DNA of 64,000 nucleotides, taken from positions 1 to 64,000 of the forward strand of contig NZ_BQKV01000027.1 in assembly GCF_022180365.1 (NCBI RefSeq), in the 5' to 3' direction. The stretch's first letter is position 1, and each line of letters opens with the position of its first letter. The notes under the pieces were generated by a model. That model was not told the DNA's origin. It searched no databases and saw nothing but the letters and a program-made list of their open reading frames with translations. Shown in pieces: positions 42,930-52,712 of the stretch. A program made the translations under genes and the position numbers. The DNA comes from Faecalibacterium gallinarum (GTDB taxonomy: Bacteria; Bacillota; Clostridia; Oscillospirales; Ruminococcaceae).

Positions 42930-43083
42930 GGCAAGAAACCTCCCTCTTCAGCATCACAATTAGATAATACGCCAAAACCGCGGAGAGCGCAAGGGATCGC
43001 AACCCAAAACGCCCCCGGCCCCACAGGCACAAATCCAGGGATTGATCCGGGAAAAGCAGCGATTTCAGCGGAGGGGAAACCAA

Positions 43084-43181
43084 TTGACAAGCCCCTGAAA
43101 ATTTGTTACTTTATATAGGAAAGTACGCCGACCAAGAGCACACCAAGCCAAAGCGCCGAATCCTCCGATTCGGCGCTTTTT
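43084..43181 (+). promoter_or_regulatory. Promoter followed by a leader terminator hairpin
   Basis: TTGACA (43084-43089), 17 nt, TACTTT (43107-43112). About 40 nt later a perfect 12-bp hairpin AAGCGCCGAATC / GATTCGGCGCTT plus T run (43151-43181) precedes the phosphatase gene. This could be an attenuator, or the end of a short transcript. Confidence 0.65.
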
Positions 43182-43236
43182 CGGATTTGCGGCGGGGCAT
43201 CCCCCGGCCGATCAAGCGAGTAAAAGGAGAATCGTT

Positions 43237-44037
43237 ATGCAAAACCATCCTGTCCCCGGGGCTGAGCTGCCCTTTGAAGGGGCCCGGAATTTCCGTGAAC
43301 TGGGGGGCTGGCCCGCCGCCGGGGGAAAAACCGTCCGCTGGGGGCTGTTCTACCGGGGCCCCAGCACCGCCGACCTCACCAGCACCGCCGACCGGGCCCT
43401 GCTGGACTCCCTGAATTTAAAGCTGATCCTGGATCTGCGCAGCACCAGCGAATCGCGAAAAGCCCCCGATCTGGTGCCGCAGGGGGCCGAACTGATCCAG
43501 CAGTGTGCCCTGTGCGCCAATGACGGACACGAGATTGGTTTTTCCCCCGAAGACATCGCCCTCCTGCGGCAGGCCATCCCCGCCGAGGCAGGGGAAGAGG
43601 GGTTTCTCCAGGGGATGTACCTGCAAATGCTCCAGGGCAACCGGGCCTATCGGATTTTGTTCCAGGCGCTGGAGGCAGGGCGGACGCCGCTGCTCTTCCA
43701 CTGCACCGCGGGCAAAGACCGCACCGGTGTGGCCGCCATGCTGATCCTTTTGGCTCTGGGCACCCCCGACGAGGCCATCTGCACCGACTTCGCCCTGACC
43801 AACCACTACCGCCGGGCCGCCATCGAGGCCTATGTAGCCAGCCATGCCGCGGAGATCGCGGCAGACCCCGCCTGCGAGCGCTATTATCAGTGGACCGCCG
43901 GGGTCAACCCCGAGCTTGCTCCCTTTGTTTTGGACGCCATTCGCACCCGCTGGGGCAGCGCCGAAGCCTATCTGGAAGCGGAATATGGGCTGGATTCTGC
44001 CCGGCTGGAGCGGCTGCGCCAAATGTACACAGAATGA
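43237..44037 (+). CDS. Tyrosine-protein phosphatase (dual-specificity-like)
   Basis: A 266-aa Tyr_phosphatase3-type enzyme. The N-terminal signature is ARNFRELGGW, common to the family. The catalytic P-loop is FHCTAGKDRTGVAA (Cys about residue 158, Arg six residues on), and LILDLRSTSE holds the supporting Asp/Arg. Members dephosphorylate phosphotyrosine proteins or phosphoinositides. RBS AAAAGGAG. Confidence 0.9.
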   Translation: MQNHPVPGAELPFEGARNFRELGGWPAAGGKTVRWGLFYRGPSTADLTSTADRALLDSLNLKLILDLRSTSESRKAPDLVPQGAELIQQCALCANDGHEIGFSPEDIALLRQAIPAEAGEEGFLQGMYLQMLQGNRAYRILFQALEAGRTPLLFHCTAGKDRTGVAAMLILLALGTPDEAICTDFALTNHYRRAAIEAYVASHAAEIAADPACERYYQWTAGVNPELAPFVLDAIRTRWGSAEAYLEAEYGLDSARLERLRQMYTE

Positions 44038-44079
44038 CCCTGTCCTGTAAAAAAAGGTCTGGGTTTGGGGCCCTTGTAC

Positions 44080-44108
44080 TTGACAATCGGCGTTTTGTAC
44101 CTTAATAT
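44080..44108 (+). promoter_or_regulatory. Promoter of rny
   Basis: TTGACA (44080-44085), 17 nt, TAATAT (44103-44108). It gives a leader of about 250 nt. Confidence 0.75.
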
Positions 44109-44166
44109 AAAAGGTAGTATGGATATAAGATGCTGTTTGCAGGGCATCGACGCACCATAAAGGACC

Positions 44167-44189
44167 CGGGCGGTTTTCCGCCCGTTTTT
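44167..44189 (+). terminator. Hairpin with T run in the rny leader
   Basis: CGGGCGG / CCGCCCG followed by TTTTTA, 60 nt after the promoter. The rest of the leader (44190-44366) holds no recognised RNA family. Transcription must read through to make rny, so attenuation is possible. Confidence 0.6.
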
Positions 44190-44366
44190 ATAAGGATTGA
44201 ACTATTCAATGATAGAAGCCGCGCAAGATTTCCGCACAGGGGATCCCTCTGGGTGTGTTTTGCTGTCTTTTTGTTTTGAGGCTCACTTTATATTGTTTAT
44301 TGGACCCGCGTCCTGCCGCAGCATCCCAAAATTAGCGTATTCTTAATTTTGAGGAGAGTGAACACG

Positions 44367-45941
44367 ATGACCCCAGTCATGACGATTGTGGTCGTGATCG
44401 TGGCCGCCGTTGTTGCGCTGGCTGCGGGCTTTTATTTGGGCGAAATGCACCGGAAAAAGACCGCCGAGGCACAGATCGGCAGCGCCGAAGCCGAGGCCGC
44501 ACGCCTGGTGAATGAAGCGATCAAGACCGCCGAACAGAAACGCAAGGAAGCTGTCCTGGAAGCCAAAGACGAAGTCTTTAAGATGAAGGCCGAGGTGGAC
44601 GCCCAGAAGGCCGAAGCCGACCGGGAGATCAAACAGCGCCGGGCCGAAATTTCCCGGCAGGAGAACCGCATCGACCAGAAGGAAACCGCCCTGGACCGCA
44701 AGACCGAGGCCCTGGAGCGCCGGGAAGAGGACCTGAAGGCCAAGATGGCCGAAGCCGAGGCCCATCTGGCCGAGGTGGACGAACTGCGGGCCAAGCAGAT
44801 GGAGCGGCTGGAGATGCTGGCCGGTCTGAGCCAGGCCGACGCCCGGGAAGTGCTGCTCCACAAGGTGGATGAGGAACTGTCCCACGAGAAAGCCATCCGT
44901 GTGGCCGCTTATGAGACCAACCTGAAAGAGGATTGCGAGAACATCGCCCGCAACCTGATCGGCCAGGCGGTCAGCCGCTGCGCCGCCGACCATTCCAGCG
45001 AGACCACCGTCTCGGTGGTGCCTCTGCCCAACGACGAGATGAAGGGCCGGATCATCGGCCGCGAGGGCCGCAACATCCGCGCCCTGGAGACCGCCACCGG
45101 CGTGGACCTGATCATCGACGATACCCCGGAGGCCATCACCCTGTCCTCCTTCGACCAGACCCGCCGCGAAGTAGCCCGTATGACCCTGGAGCGTCTGATC
45201 GGTGACGGCCGGATCCACCCCGCCCGGATCGAGGAGACGGTGGAGAAGTGCCGCCACGACCTGGAACTCCAGATGAAGCGGGAAGGCGAGCGCGCCGTCA
45301 TGGAGCTGGGCATCCACGGCCTGCACCCCGACCTGGTCAAGCTGATCGGCCGGCTCAAGTACCGCACCAGCTTTGGCCAGAACGCCCTGACCCACAGCAT
45401 GGAGGTGGCCTGGCTGGCCGGCCTGCTGGCAGGGGAGATGGGCCTGAACGTCACCATGGCCCGCCGCGCCGGTCTGCTGCATGACATCGGCAAGGCTCTG
45501 GACCACGAGATCGAGGGCAGCCACGTTCAGATCGGCGTGGACATCTGCCGCAAGTACAAGGAGAACAGCCAGGTGATCCACGCCATCGAGGCCCACCACG
45601 GCGACGTGGAGCCCAAGACCCCCCTGGCCTTTGTGGTGCAGGCGGCCGACGCCATCAGCGCCGCCCGCCCCGGCGCCCGCCGCGAGAACGTGGAGAGCTA
45701 CGTCAAGCGTCTGGAGAACCTGGAGGAGATCTCTTCCAGCTTCGAGGGCGTGGAACAGGCGTTTGCCGTCCAGGCTGGCCGCGAGGTTCGGATCATGGTC
45801 AAGCCCGACGTCATCGGGGACGATCAGGTTATTCTGCTGGCCCGCACCATCGCCAAGAAGATCGAGGACACCCTCGACTACCCCGGCCAGATCAAGGTCA
45901 ACGTCATCCGCGAGAGCCGCGCGGTGGAATACGCGAAATAA
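44367..45941 (+). CDS. rny: Ribonuclease Y
   Basis: Membrane-anchored endoribonuclease that starts bulk mRNA decay in Firmicutes. The 524-aa length is typical. Domains: an N-terminal membrane helix ([18 protein letters not shown]), a long charged coiled coil (about 25-190), a KH domain ([15 protein letters not shown]) and an HD domain ([13 protein letters not shown]). The ATG at 44367 follows GAGGAGAG. Confidence 0.97.
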   Translation: MTPVMTIVVVIVAAVVALAAGFYLGEMHRKKTAEAQIGSAEAEAARLVNEAIKTAEQKRKEAVLEAKDEVFKMKAEVDAQKAEADREIKQRRAEISRQENRIDQKETALDRKTEALERREEDLKAKMAEAEAHLAEVDELRAKQMERLEMLAGLSQADAREVLLHKVDEELSHEKAIRVAAYETNLKEDCENIARNLIGQAVSRCAADHSSETTVSVVPLPNDEMKGRIIGREGRNIRALETATGVDLIIDDTPEAITLSSFDQTRREVARMTLERLIGDGRIHPARIEETVEKCRHDLELQMKREGERAVMELGIHGLHPDLVKLIGRLKYRTSFGQNALTHSMEVAWLAGLLAGEMGLNVTMARRAGLLHDIGKALDHEIEGSHVQIGVDICRKYKENSQVIHAIEAHHGDVEPKTPLAFVVQAADAISAARPGARRENVESYVKRLENLEEISSSFEGVEQAFAVQAGREVRIMVKPDVIGDDQVILLARTIAKKIEDTLDYPGQIKVNVIRESRAVEYAK

Positions 45942-45967
45942 TCCCGGCTCACCCCACAGAACTTTCT

Positions 45968-46000
45968 GCCGTCCCGGCCTTTTGCCGGGGCGGCTTTTTT
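45968..46000 (+). terminator. Terminator of rny
   Basis: GCCG.CCCGGC / GCCGGGGCGGC followed by TTTTTT. Confidence 0.88.
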
Positions 46001-46142
46001 GCTGGGATCGAGCGTAGAGGTGTATAATTTTCGGTCCGAATTTTGGTCAATTCGTTTCTTGTGCCGGGGGTGGATTTTCGTTAAAATAATACCATGGGGA
46101 TGGTATGTCCCTGTGATTTTGTTGACAGGAGTGGATGGACCC

Positions 46143-46778
46143 ATGATGAACACGGTTAAACTTCCCACCAAAAACAGCCGCCTGTTTCTCCGGGTGGCAA
46201 AAGGGCATTTTGCCACCAGTCACAGTCATATCAACTACTACATCGACGTGACCACCCAGAAGACCCGCCTGTCCGAGGCGCAGGAGGTGGCGCGGGAGCT
46301 GGTCTCCGCCTACCGCCTGAGCACCATCGTGGACACCATCCTCTGTCTGGACGGCACCCAGGTGATCGGCAGCTGCCTGGCCAGCGAGCTGACCCGGGAC
46401 GGCTTTATGAACATGAACGCCCACCAGACCATTTATGTCATCACCCCCGAGTACACCACCGGCAGCCAGATCATCCTGCGGGACAACATCGTCCCCATGG
46501 TGCGGGGCAAACACGTCCTGATCCTGGCGGCCTCCATCACCACCGGCTTCACCGCCCAGGCGGCTGTGGAAGCGGTGGAATATTACGGCGGCCAGGTCGC
46601 CGGGCTATCGGCCATCTTCGCCACCACCCACGATTTTATGGGCCATCAGGTGATCTCCATCTTTGACCCCAACAACCTGCCCGACTACGCCAGCTATGAG
46701 TCCCGCGACTGCCCCCTGTGCAAGGCGGGCCAGCACATCGACGCACTGGTCAACAGCTTTGGTTATTCGGTGCTGTAA
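46143..46778 (+). CDS. Phosphoribosyltransferase-like protein
   Basis: A 211-aa PRTase-fold protein related to orotate phosphoribosyltransferase. The PRPP-loop region reads HVLILAASITTGFTAQAAVEA, where family members have acidic residues before TTG; here they are Ala/Ser, so catalysis is uncertain. The C-terminal end has CPLCKAGQ, a possible metal site. The ATG at 46143 is followed directly by a second ATG; AGGAG lies 11 nt upstream. Monocistronic between terminators. Confidence 0.78.
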   Translation: MMNTVKLPTKNSRLFLRVAKGHFATSHSHINYYIDVTTQKTRLSEAQEVARELVSAYRLSTIVDTILCLDGTQVIGSCLASELTRDGFMNMNAHQTIYVITPEYTTGSQIILRDNIVPMVRGKHVLILAASITTGFTAQAAVEAVEYYGGQVAGLSAIFATTHDFMGHQVISIFDPNNLPDYASYESRDCPLCKAGQHIDALVNSFGYSVL

Positions 46779-46891
46779 CGCCTCCGAGCGGCAGGCCGTA
46801 TCTTTGTATCATCAGCCGCAGGCCGCCTGGCGCTTTTCCGGGCGCTGCGGCTGTTTCTGTTCCGGGTTCCCTCCTTGCCCGGGCAGAACGC

Positions 46892-46942
46892 AAAAACCCC
46901 TGCACGGGGCCGGACCGGCCTCTGTGCAGGGGGTGTTTTTTT
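46892..46942. terminator. Bidirectional terminator
   Basis: ACCCCTGCAC / GTGCAGGGGGT with a right T run and left A run, between convergent genes. Confidence 0.85.
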
Positions 46943-46948
46943 GCTGGA

Positions 46949-48337
46949 TCAGGATTCCGCTTTCTCCGGAGCGGCCGAGGCCGAGCGGATGAAGGGGTCC
47001 CGGAAATAGACATAGAGCAGCTGGGCGCACATAAAGCACCAGATGATGGGCTCACAGAGGATGACCGCCATGTACTCGAACCGGGGGATAAAGAAGAGCA
47101 CAAACAGGATCTTGCCCACGAATTCGATGCCGCTGGAAATCAGGGGCAGCACCTTCTGGCCCAGGCTCTGGAGGGCGTAGCGGGTAGCCAGCAGGATGCC
47201 CAGCACCGAGTAGAAGGGGGCGTTCCAGATCAGGTAGGCCGCGCCGTTGTCCAGCACCACCGGCTCGCTGGAACCGGATACCAGACCCACCAGCCAGCGG
47301 GCGCTCACCAGCATGAGCAGGCTCATAACCACGGCGGTGCCGATGCAGAACAGGAAGGTCTGGCGCATCCCCTGCCGGACCCGCTGGGGCTGGCTGGCGC
47401 CCCGATTCTGGGAGACAAAAGTAGCCGCCGCCATGGAGATGGCCATGACCGGCATATCCGTCAGGGCAAAGAGTTTGCGGGCTGCCGTGTGCCCCGCGAT
47501 GACCAGGGTGCCCAGGCCGTTGATGCCGTATTGCAGGATCACCGAGCCCGCCGAGACGATGCTGCTCATCAGACCCATGGAGAGGCCCTGGCCCACCAGT
47601 TCCTTCACCAGGCCCCGGTCATAGGCGAAGTGTTCCCGCCGGGGGACCAGGATCTCGGTCTTTTTCAGGATATAGAGGATGCAGAGAACCACCGACACCG
47701 CCTGCGCGATGACGGTGGCCACCGCTGCGCCCGCCACCCCCATATTGAACCGGGTGATGAAGAGGATATCCAAGCCCACGTTCAGGCAGGAGGAAAAGAC
47801 CAGAAAGACTAGAGGCATCACGCTGTTGCCGATGGCCCGCAGCAGGGCCGCGCAGAGGTTATAGGCGAACATCACCAGCACAAAGAGGGCGATGACCGAG
47901 ATATAGCTGTAAGCATCCTCCAGAATTTCGGTGGGGGTGTCCAGCAGCACCAGCAGGGGATGGAGGAAGAGCATTCCCACCGCGGTAATAATCAGGGAGG
48001 CCACAATGCCGATGATCATGGACCAGGCCACCGACTGGCGGACCCTCTTGTAATCCTCGGCGCCGAAGGCCCGGGCGGTGACGATGGCCAGGCCGTTGCC
48101 GATGCCCAGGCCGAAGCCCACCAGCAGCTCGTAGATGGAGCCGCAGGCGCCCACAGCGGCCAGGGCGCTGTCTCCCAGCACGTTGCCCACGATCATGGTG
48201 TCGGCGGCGTTGTAGAGCTGCTGGAAGAGGTTGGAGATAAAAATAGGCACCGCAAACCAGAGCAGATTGCGGAAAATCGGCCCGTGGATCAGGTCCACGT
48301 CCATCCCCCGGGCCGGGCGTTTTTTGATTGCTTCCAT
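46949..48337 (-). CDS. MATE-family efflux transporter
   Basis: A 462-aa polytopic membrane protein with the two-fold MATE repeat: FAVPIFISNLFQQLYNAADT in the first helix and the QYGINGLGTLVIAGHTAARK region at the start of the second half. Typical substrates are cationic drugs or metabolites, exchanged for Na+ or H+. ATG at 48337 has GAGGGG upstream; the longer frame to 48373 is unsupported. It lies downstream of the his operon beyond a hairpin. Confidence 0.92.
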   Translation of the reverse strand: MEAIKKRPARGMDVDLIHGPIFRNLLWFAVPIFISNLFQQLYNAADTMIVGNVLGDSALAAVGACGSIYELLVGFGLGIGNGLAIVTARAFGAEDYKRVRQSVAWSMIIGIVASLIITAVGMLFLHPLLVLLDTPTEILEDAYSYISVIALFVLVMFAYNLCAALLRAIGNSVMPLVFLVFSSCLNVGLDILFITRFNMGVAGAAVATVIAQAVSVVLCILYILKKTEILVPRREHFAYDRGLVKELVGQGLSMGLMSSIVSAGSVILQYGINGLGTLVIAGHTAARKLFALTDMPVMAISMAAATFVSQNRGASQPQRVRQGMRQTFLFCIGTAVVMSLLMLVSARWLVGLVSGSSEPVVLDNGAAYLIWNAPFYSVLGILLATRYALQSLGQKVLPLISSGIEFVGKILFVLFFIPRFEYMAVILCEPIIWCFMCAQLLYVYFRDPFIRSASAAPEKAES

Positions 48338-48372
48338 AGATTCCCCTCGTATCATTTGCTCCCGGCCGCACA

Positions 48373-48407
48373 AAACGCACGGCCCCCGAAAAAGGGGCCG
48401 TGCGTTT
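48373..48407 (-). terminator. Terminator at the end of the his operon
   Basis: AAACGCACGGCCCC / GGGGCCGTGCGTTT; a short T run follows on the minus strand. Confidence 0.7.
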
Positions 48408-48427
48408 GGCCGGTTTGTGGTTTTGGT

Positions 48428-49252
48428 TTAGAGCGGCTGGGTCTCAAAGCCCTTGCCGGTGAGCACCTCGACGCTCTCGAAGCCGACGGAGCGCAGCAGC
48501 TTGGCCGCGTCCTCATAGCCGAAGGTCAGGCTGTCGGTGGAATGGGCGTCGGCGGTAATGATCACCTTGCCGCCCATCTTGTGCCACTCTTCCAGCATCC
48601 AGGCGCTGGGGTAGAAGTCGCTCCGGTAGCCCCGAAAGACGCCGCCGGTGTTGACCTCCAGCAGGCAGTCGGCCTCACGGGCGGCCTTGAGAGCTGCCAG
48701 AGCCGCCGCCTTGTAGCGGGGCGAGTTCTCGTCGAAATAAGCCCCGGTGCAGTTCAGCTTTTTGATCAGGTCGATGTGGCCCAGAATGTCCGGTTTGCGG
48801 GCTGCCACCTCAGCCACCGAGGCAAAATAAGCCTCGGCCATGGCCAGGCCGTCGCCGCCGAAATCGTCGTCCATGCAGTCCTTGAGGTCCTGGGGGCGGA
48901 AGTCGATCTCGTAGTACCGGCCGGTCTTGGGGCCCCGCAGATAGTGGACACTGCCGATCCAGTAATCGTAGCCGGTGAGCTTGTCGTCCGAGAACTGGTC
49001 CCACTCGATGCCGCAGAGGATATCCACCTTGCCCTTATACTCCAGTTTGAGCTTGGCAATGGTGGCCTTGTACTGGGCGGTGCGCTGGGGGGTCATGCAG
49101 TATTCCCGGTCGCAGGGGGTGTGGCTGTGGCCGGTAAAGCCCAGCGTGGTCAGCCCCTGGGCGCAGGCGGCCGAGGCCATATCCTGTAAGGTGTTTTTGC
49201 CGTCACACAGCGTCGAGTGGCAATGGACGCTGGATTTCATGAAGTCTGCCAT
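48428..49252 (-). CDS. hisK: Histidinol-phosphatase, PHP family
   Basis: A 274-aa metal-dependent PHP phosphatase that converts histidinol-phosphate to histidinol, the step before HisD. Metal-binding motifs: VHCHSTLCDG near the N terminus, TGHSHTP, GHIDLIKK, and TADAHSTDS near the C terminus. It is the last gene of the his operon, 10 nt after hisIE. It supplies the phosphatase that the short HisB lacks. Confidence 0.93.
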   Translation of the reverse strand: MADFMKSSVHCHSTLCDGKNTLQDMASAACAQGLTTLGFTGHSHTPCDREYCMTPQRTAQYKATIAKLKLEYKGKVDILCGIEWDQFSDDKLTGYDYWIGSVHYLRGPKTGRYYEIDFRPQDLKDCMDDDFGGDGLAMAEAYFASVAEVAARKPDILGHIDLIKKLNCTGAYFDENSPRYKAAALAALKAAREADCLLEVNTGGVFRGYRSDFYPSAWMLEEWHKMGGKVIITADAHSTDSLTFGYEDAAKLLRSVGFESVEVLTGKGFETQPL

Positions 49253-49262
49253 AGCGCGTTTC

Positions 49263-49898
49263 TCACTGCATCCTTTCCTGTTTGACCTTGTGGTCGATGA
49301 CGTGGCGTTTTTCGAGCTCGCGGGTGATGTCCTCCACCGTGATGCCCGCCTGGACCATCAGCACCAGAACGTGGTAGGCAAGGTCGCTGATCTCATAGAC
49401 CGTCTCGGCCTTGTCTTCCTTCTCGCCTGCGATGATGACCTCGGTGCACTCCTCGCCGACCTTTTTGAGGATTTTCTCTTTCCCTTTTTCAAACAGATAG
49501 GTGGTGTAGCTGCCGGCCTGGGGGTTTGTCTTGCGGCCCTTGATCAGCTCATAGAGGGTCTGCCAGCTGAACTGCTTGAGCTCGTCGCTGACGTATACCG
49601 GGTTGAAAAAGCAGCTCTCGGCCCCGGTGTGACAGGCCGGGCCGGATTTGACTACTTCCACCACCAGGGCGTCGGCGTCGCAGTCGGCGGTGATGGACAC
49701 CACCCGCTGAACGTTGCCGCTGGTTTCGCCCTTCCGCCAGAGTTCCTGACGGCTCCGGCTCCAGAACACCGTCCGCCCCTCGGCAATGGTCAGCGCCAGG
49801 GACTCGGCGTTCATATACGCGAGGGTCAGCACCTCTTTGGTATAGTGATCCTGCACAATAGCGGGGATCAAGCCCTTGTCGTCAAATTTCAGTTCCAT
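49263..49898 (-). CDS. hisIE: Bifunctional phosphoribosyl-AMP cyclohydrolase / phosphoribosyl-ATP pyrophosphatase
   Basis: A 211-aa HisI-HisE fusion for the second and third steps. HisI (1-110): [11 protein letters not shown], then the zinc-site [13 protein letters not shown]. HisE (about 115-205): [40 protein letters not shown]. Start ATG at 49898. Confidence 0.96.
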   Translation of the reverse strand: MELKFDDKGLIPAIVQDHYTKEVLTLAYMNAESLALTIAEGRTVFWSRSRQELWRKGETSGNVQRVVSITADCDADALVVEVVKSGPACHTGAESCFFNPVYVSDELKQFSWQTLYELIKGRKTNPQAGSYTTYLFEKGKEKILKKVGEECTEVIIAGEKEDKAETVYEISDLAYHVLVLMVQAGITVEDITRELEKRHVIDHKVKQERMQ

Positions 49899-49968
49899 AG
49901 TACAACACTCCTACCCTAAAAAAGGGGATACTCACAGTTTATCGTATTCCCGCCCCGGATGCAAGGGG

Positions 49969-50724
49969 TCACAGACGCATTTCCACACCATTTTTGTTGA
50001 GATACTCTTTCAGCTCCCGGATGCCCAGCAATTTCTGGTGGAAAATCCCCGCCGCCAGGCCCGCGTCGATGCCCTTATGACCGAACAGCTCGAGGAAATC
50101 CTCCTTTTTTCCTGCGCCGCCGCTGGCGATGATGGGCACGTTGACCCGGGCGGCCACTGCGTCCAGCATTTCCAGATCAAAGCCGCCCCGCACCCCGTCG
50201 GTGTCGATGCTGTTCAGGCAGATTTCCCCCGCGCCGTTTTCCACACACTGGGCGATCCAGTCCAGGGCATCCCGGCCGGTGTTCTCCCGGCCGCCCTTGG
50301 CAAAGACGCAGAACCTGCCGTCCACCCGCTTGACGTCCGCCGAGAGGACCACGCACTGGTTGCCATACCGCTGGGCCGCCGCGGAGATCAGGGCCGGGTT
50401 TTTCAGAGCGCCCGAGTTCACCGAGACTTTATCGGCCCCGCACTTGAGCACCCGGTCGAAATCCTCCAAAGTATTGATGCCGCCCCCCACCGTCAGGGGG
50501 ATGAAAATTTCGCTGGCCACCCGGGTCAGGATATCGGTGAAGAGGGCCCGGCCCTCGAAGCTGGCGGTGATGTCATAGAACACCAGCTCATCCGCCCCGG
50601 CGGCGTTGTACATCCGGGCCATCTCCACCGGGTCGGCTACGTCCTTGATCCCCTCAAAGTTGACCCCCTTGACCACCCGGCCGTCCCGAACGTCCAGGCA
50701 GGGGATGATGCGTTTTGTAATCAC
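49969..50724 (-). CDS. hisF: Imidazole glycerol phosphate synthase, cyclase subunit
   Basis: A 251-aa (beta/alpha)8 barrel. ITKRIIPCLDVRDGRVVKG holds the first catalytic Asp, LSADVKRVDG the second; TVGGGINTLED and ASGGAGKKED are the phosphate-binding turns. It pairs with HisH to make IGP and AICAR. Located 24 nt after hisA. Confidence 0.97.
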   Translation of the reverse strand: MITKRIIPCLDVRDGRVVKGVNFEGIKDVADPVEMARMYNAAGADELVFYDITASFEGRALFTDILTRVASEIFIPLTVGGGINTLEDFDRVLKCGADKVSVNSGALKNPALISAAAQRYGNQCVVLSADVKRVDGRFCVFAKGGRENTGRDALDWIAQCVENGAGEICLNSIDTDGVRGGFDLEMLDAVAARVNVPIIASGGAGKKEDFLELFGHKGIDAGLAAGIFHQKLLGIRELKEYLNKNGVEMRL

Positions 50725-50748
50725 AGGCGTTTCTCCCTTGTTGTTTTC

Positions 50749-51468
50749 TCAGTCCTGCACCAGCTGGACACACCGGGCCAGATCCAAGGCCCCGGTGTAG
50801 AGGCTCTTGCCCAGGATAGCCGCGCCGATGCCCAGTTCCTTGAGCCGGACCAGCTCCTCCTCGTAGGTGATGCCGCCGCTGGCGGTGATGGTCAGCCCCG
50901 GCAGGGCCCGGGCCAGCTGGCCGTAGAGGTCGAGATTGGTGCCCTGCATGGCGCCGTCCCGGGAAATATCGGTGTAGATCACCGCCCGGCAGCCCACGTC
51001 CGCCAGCCGCCGGCAGAAATCCACGCCCTTTTCCTTACTCAATTCCTTCCACCCGTGGATGGCCACATAGCCGTCCCGGGCGTCCACCCCCACAGCCAGT
51101 TTGTCGCCGTATTCTTTCAGCATCTGGGCGGTGAAGTCGAAGTCGGTCACCGCCACGCTGCCCAGGATGCAGCGGCCCACCCCCAAAGAGAGGTATTCCT
51201 CGATCCGCTCCTGGGTGCGGATGCCGCCGCCCACCTCAATGTACAGCCCGCCCTGGCGGGCCAGCGCCTCGATCACGTCCCGGTTGGCCAGAGTGCCGTC
51301 CTTGGCGCCGTCCAGGTCCACCACATGGAGGTTTTTGGCCCCGGCGGCCTGGAAGGCCCGGGCCTGGGCGCAGGGATCGGCCCCGTAGACCGTCATCCGG
51401 TCGTAGTCCCCCTGGGTCAGCCGGACCACCTGGCCGCCCCGCAGGTCAATGGCTGGAAAAAGCTGCAT
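50749..51468 (-). CDS. hisA: ProFAR isomerase
   Basis: A 239-aa barrel homologous to HisF. LFPAIDLRGGQVVRLTQGD carries the general-base Asp, VGGGIRTQERIEEYL and ASGGITYEEEL the phosphate sites. Start ATG at 51468 with AAAGGAG; the upstream frame to 51510 is not used. Confidence 0.96.
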   Translation of the reverse strand: MQLFPAIDLRGGQVVRLTQGDYDRMTVYGADPCAQARAFQAAGAKNLHVVDLDGAKDGTLANRDVIEALARQGGLYIEVGGGIRTQERIEEYLSLGVGRCILGSVAVTDFDFTAQMLKEYGDKLAVGVDARDGYVAIHGWKELSKEKGVDFCRRLADVGCRAVIYTDISRDGAMQGTNLDLYGQLARALPGLTITASGGITYEEELVRLKELGIGAAILGKSLYTGALDLARCVQLVQD

Positions 51469-51513
51469 CGAATCGCTCCTTTTCTGTACGCTGGGTAAAA
51501 CAAAAATCAAAAT

Positions 51514-52122
51514 TTACAGTTCGGCGAAGGCCTTGAGGATGCGCAGGCCGGTGTCGCCGCTCTTTTCCGGGTGGAACTGGGTGCCATAGACCCGGCCCGC
51601 CCGCACCACCCCGGTGACCGGGATGGAGTAGTCGCTCACCGCCAGGGTGCTGGCGGCGCAGTTTTTGCCATAAAAGCTGTGGACGTAGTAGACATATTCC
51701 CCCTCCCGGATGTACCGGAACAGGGGGTCATCCCGCAGGATGTGGAGGGCGTTCCATCCGATCTGGGGCACCTTGAGGGTTTTGTCCTTAAGGTCCTCCA
51801 CTAAAGGGCAAACCTCGCCCGGCACAAAGCCGAGCCCTGAGTGTTCGCCGTATTCATAGCTCTTTTCAAAGAGGAGCTGCATCCCGAGACAGATGCCCAG
51901 CAGGGGTTTTTCCGCCGCCTGCTGGCGGATCACCGGCACCAGGCCGGTGGCGGTGAGTTTTTCCATGGCATCCCCAAAGGCCCCCACCCCCGGCAGAATC
52001 AGCCGGTCGGCGGCCCGGATCACCGCCGGGTCGGCGGTCACCTGGGCGTCCAGGCCCAGGGTCTTGAGGCTGGAACGGAGGCTGAACAGGTTGCCCACCC
52101 CGTAATCGATGATCGCAATCAT
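51514..52122 (-). CDS. hisH: Imidazole glycerol phosphate synthase, glutamine amidotransferase subunit
   Basis: A 202-aa class I amidotransferase. Nucleophile Cys in LLGICLGMQLLFE; His and Glu in YGTQFHPEKSG. It delivers ammonia to HisF. Overlaps the hisB stop by 4 nt. Confidence 0.97.
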   Translation of the reverse strand: MIAIIDYGVGNLFSLRSSLKTLGLDAQVTADPAVIRAADRLILPGVGAFGDAMEKLTATGLVPVIRQQAAEKPLLGICLGMQLLFEKSYEYGEHSGLGFVPGEVCPLVEDLKDKTLKVPQIGWNALHILRDDPLFRYIREGEYVYYVHSFYGKNCAASTLAVSDYSIPVTGVVRAGRVYGTQFHPEKSGDTGLRILKAFAEL

Positions 52123-52709
52123 ACCAGCAGTCCTTTCGTGGAGGGGATCTCGTCCTTGTGGGCGGGGTCGATGGCCACCGCCGCCGCCAAGGCCCGGCCT
52201 GCGCCCTTAAAGCAGGCTTCCAGGATGTGGTGGGTGTTCTCCCCGGCGAACTGGACAAAGTGGACGGTGGCCGGGACGCTGCGGACAAAGCCCAGCCAGA
52301 ACTCCTTGGCGCACTCCACGTCGAAATCCCCGACTTTCTCGGTGGGGCAGTTCACCTGCCAGCCCAGGGTGCACCGGCCGGAGAGGTCCACCGCGCAGAG
52401 GATCAGGGCCTCATCCATGGGCAGGTGAAAACTGCCGTACCGCTGAATGCCCCGCATCTGGCCCAGGGCCTTGCTGAAGGCCTGGCCCAGGGCGATGCCC
52501 ACGTCCTCGGTGGTGTGATGGTAGTCCACCTCCACATCCCCGTGGCAGGTGAGTACCAGGTCAAACCGTCCGTGCCGGGCGAACAGTTCCAGCATATGGT
52601 TCAAAAAACCGCAGCCGGTGTCGATCTGGTAGCGGCCCGCGCCGTCTAGGTTCAGGGTCAGCTCGATCTGGGTCTCGGCGGTGTTCCGCTCAATGGTCAC
52701 TTCCCGCAT
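52119..52709 (-). CDS. hisB: Imidazoleglycerol-phosphate dehydratase
   Basis: A 196-aa monofunctional enzyme. Manganese-binding His motifs: EVDYHHTTEDVGIALG and NTHHILEACFKGAGRAL. There is no N-terminal phosphatase domain, consistent with hisK in the same operon. Starts 3 nt after the hisC stop. Confidence 0.97.
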   Translation of the reverse strand: MREVTIERNTAETQIELTLNLDGAGRYQIDTGCGFLNHMLELFARHGRFDLVLTCHGDVEVDYHHTTEDVGIALGQAFSKALGQMRGIQRYGSFHLPMDEALILCAVDLSGRCTLGWQVNCPTEKVGDFDVECAKEFWLGFVRSVPATVHFVQFAGENTHHILEACFKGAGRALAAAVAIDPAHKDEIPSTKGLLV

Positions 52710-52712
52710 GGT

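Noticed and set aside
43103-43414. 103-codon plus-strand ORF overlapping the phosphatase start
   Set aside because: It contains the leader terminator and is out of frame with the phosphatase gene, which has the better ribosome site.
49876-51498. 540-codon plus-strand frame opposite hisF and hisA
   Set aside because: It is antisense to two textbook barrel enzymes; no ribosome site.
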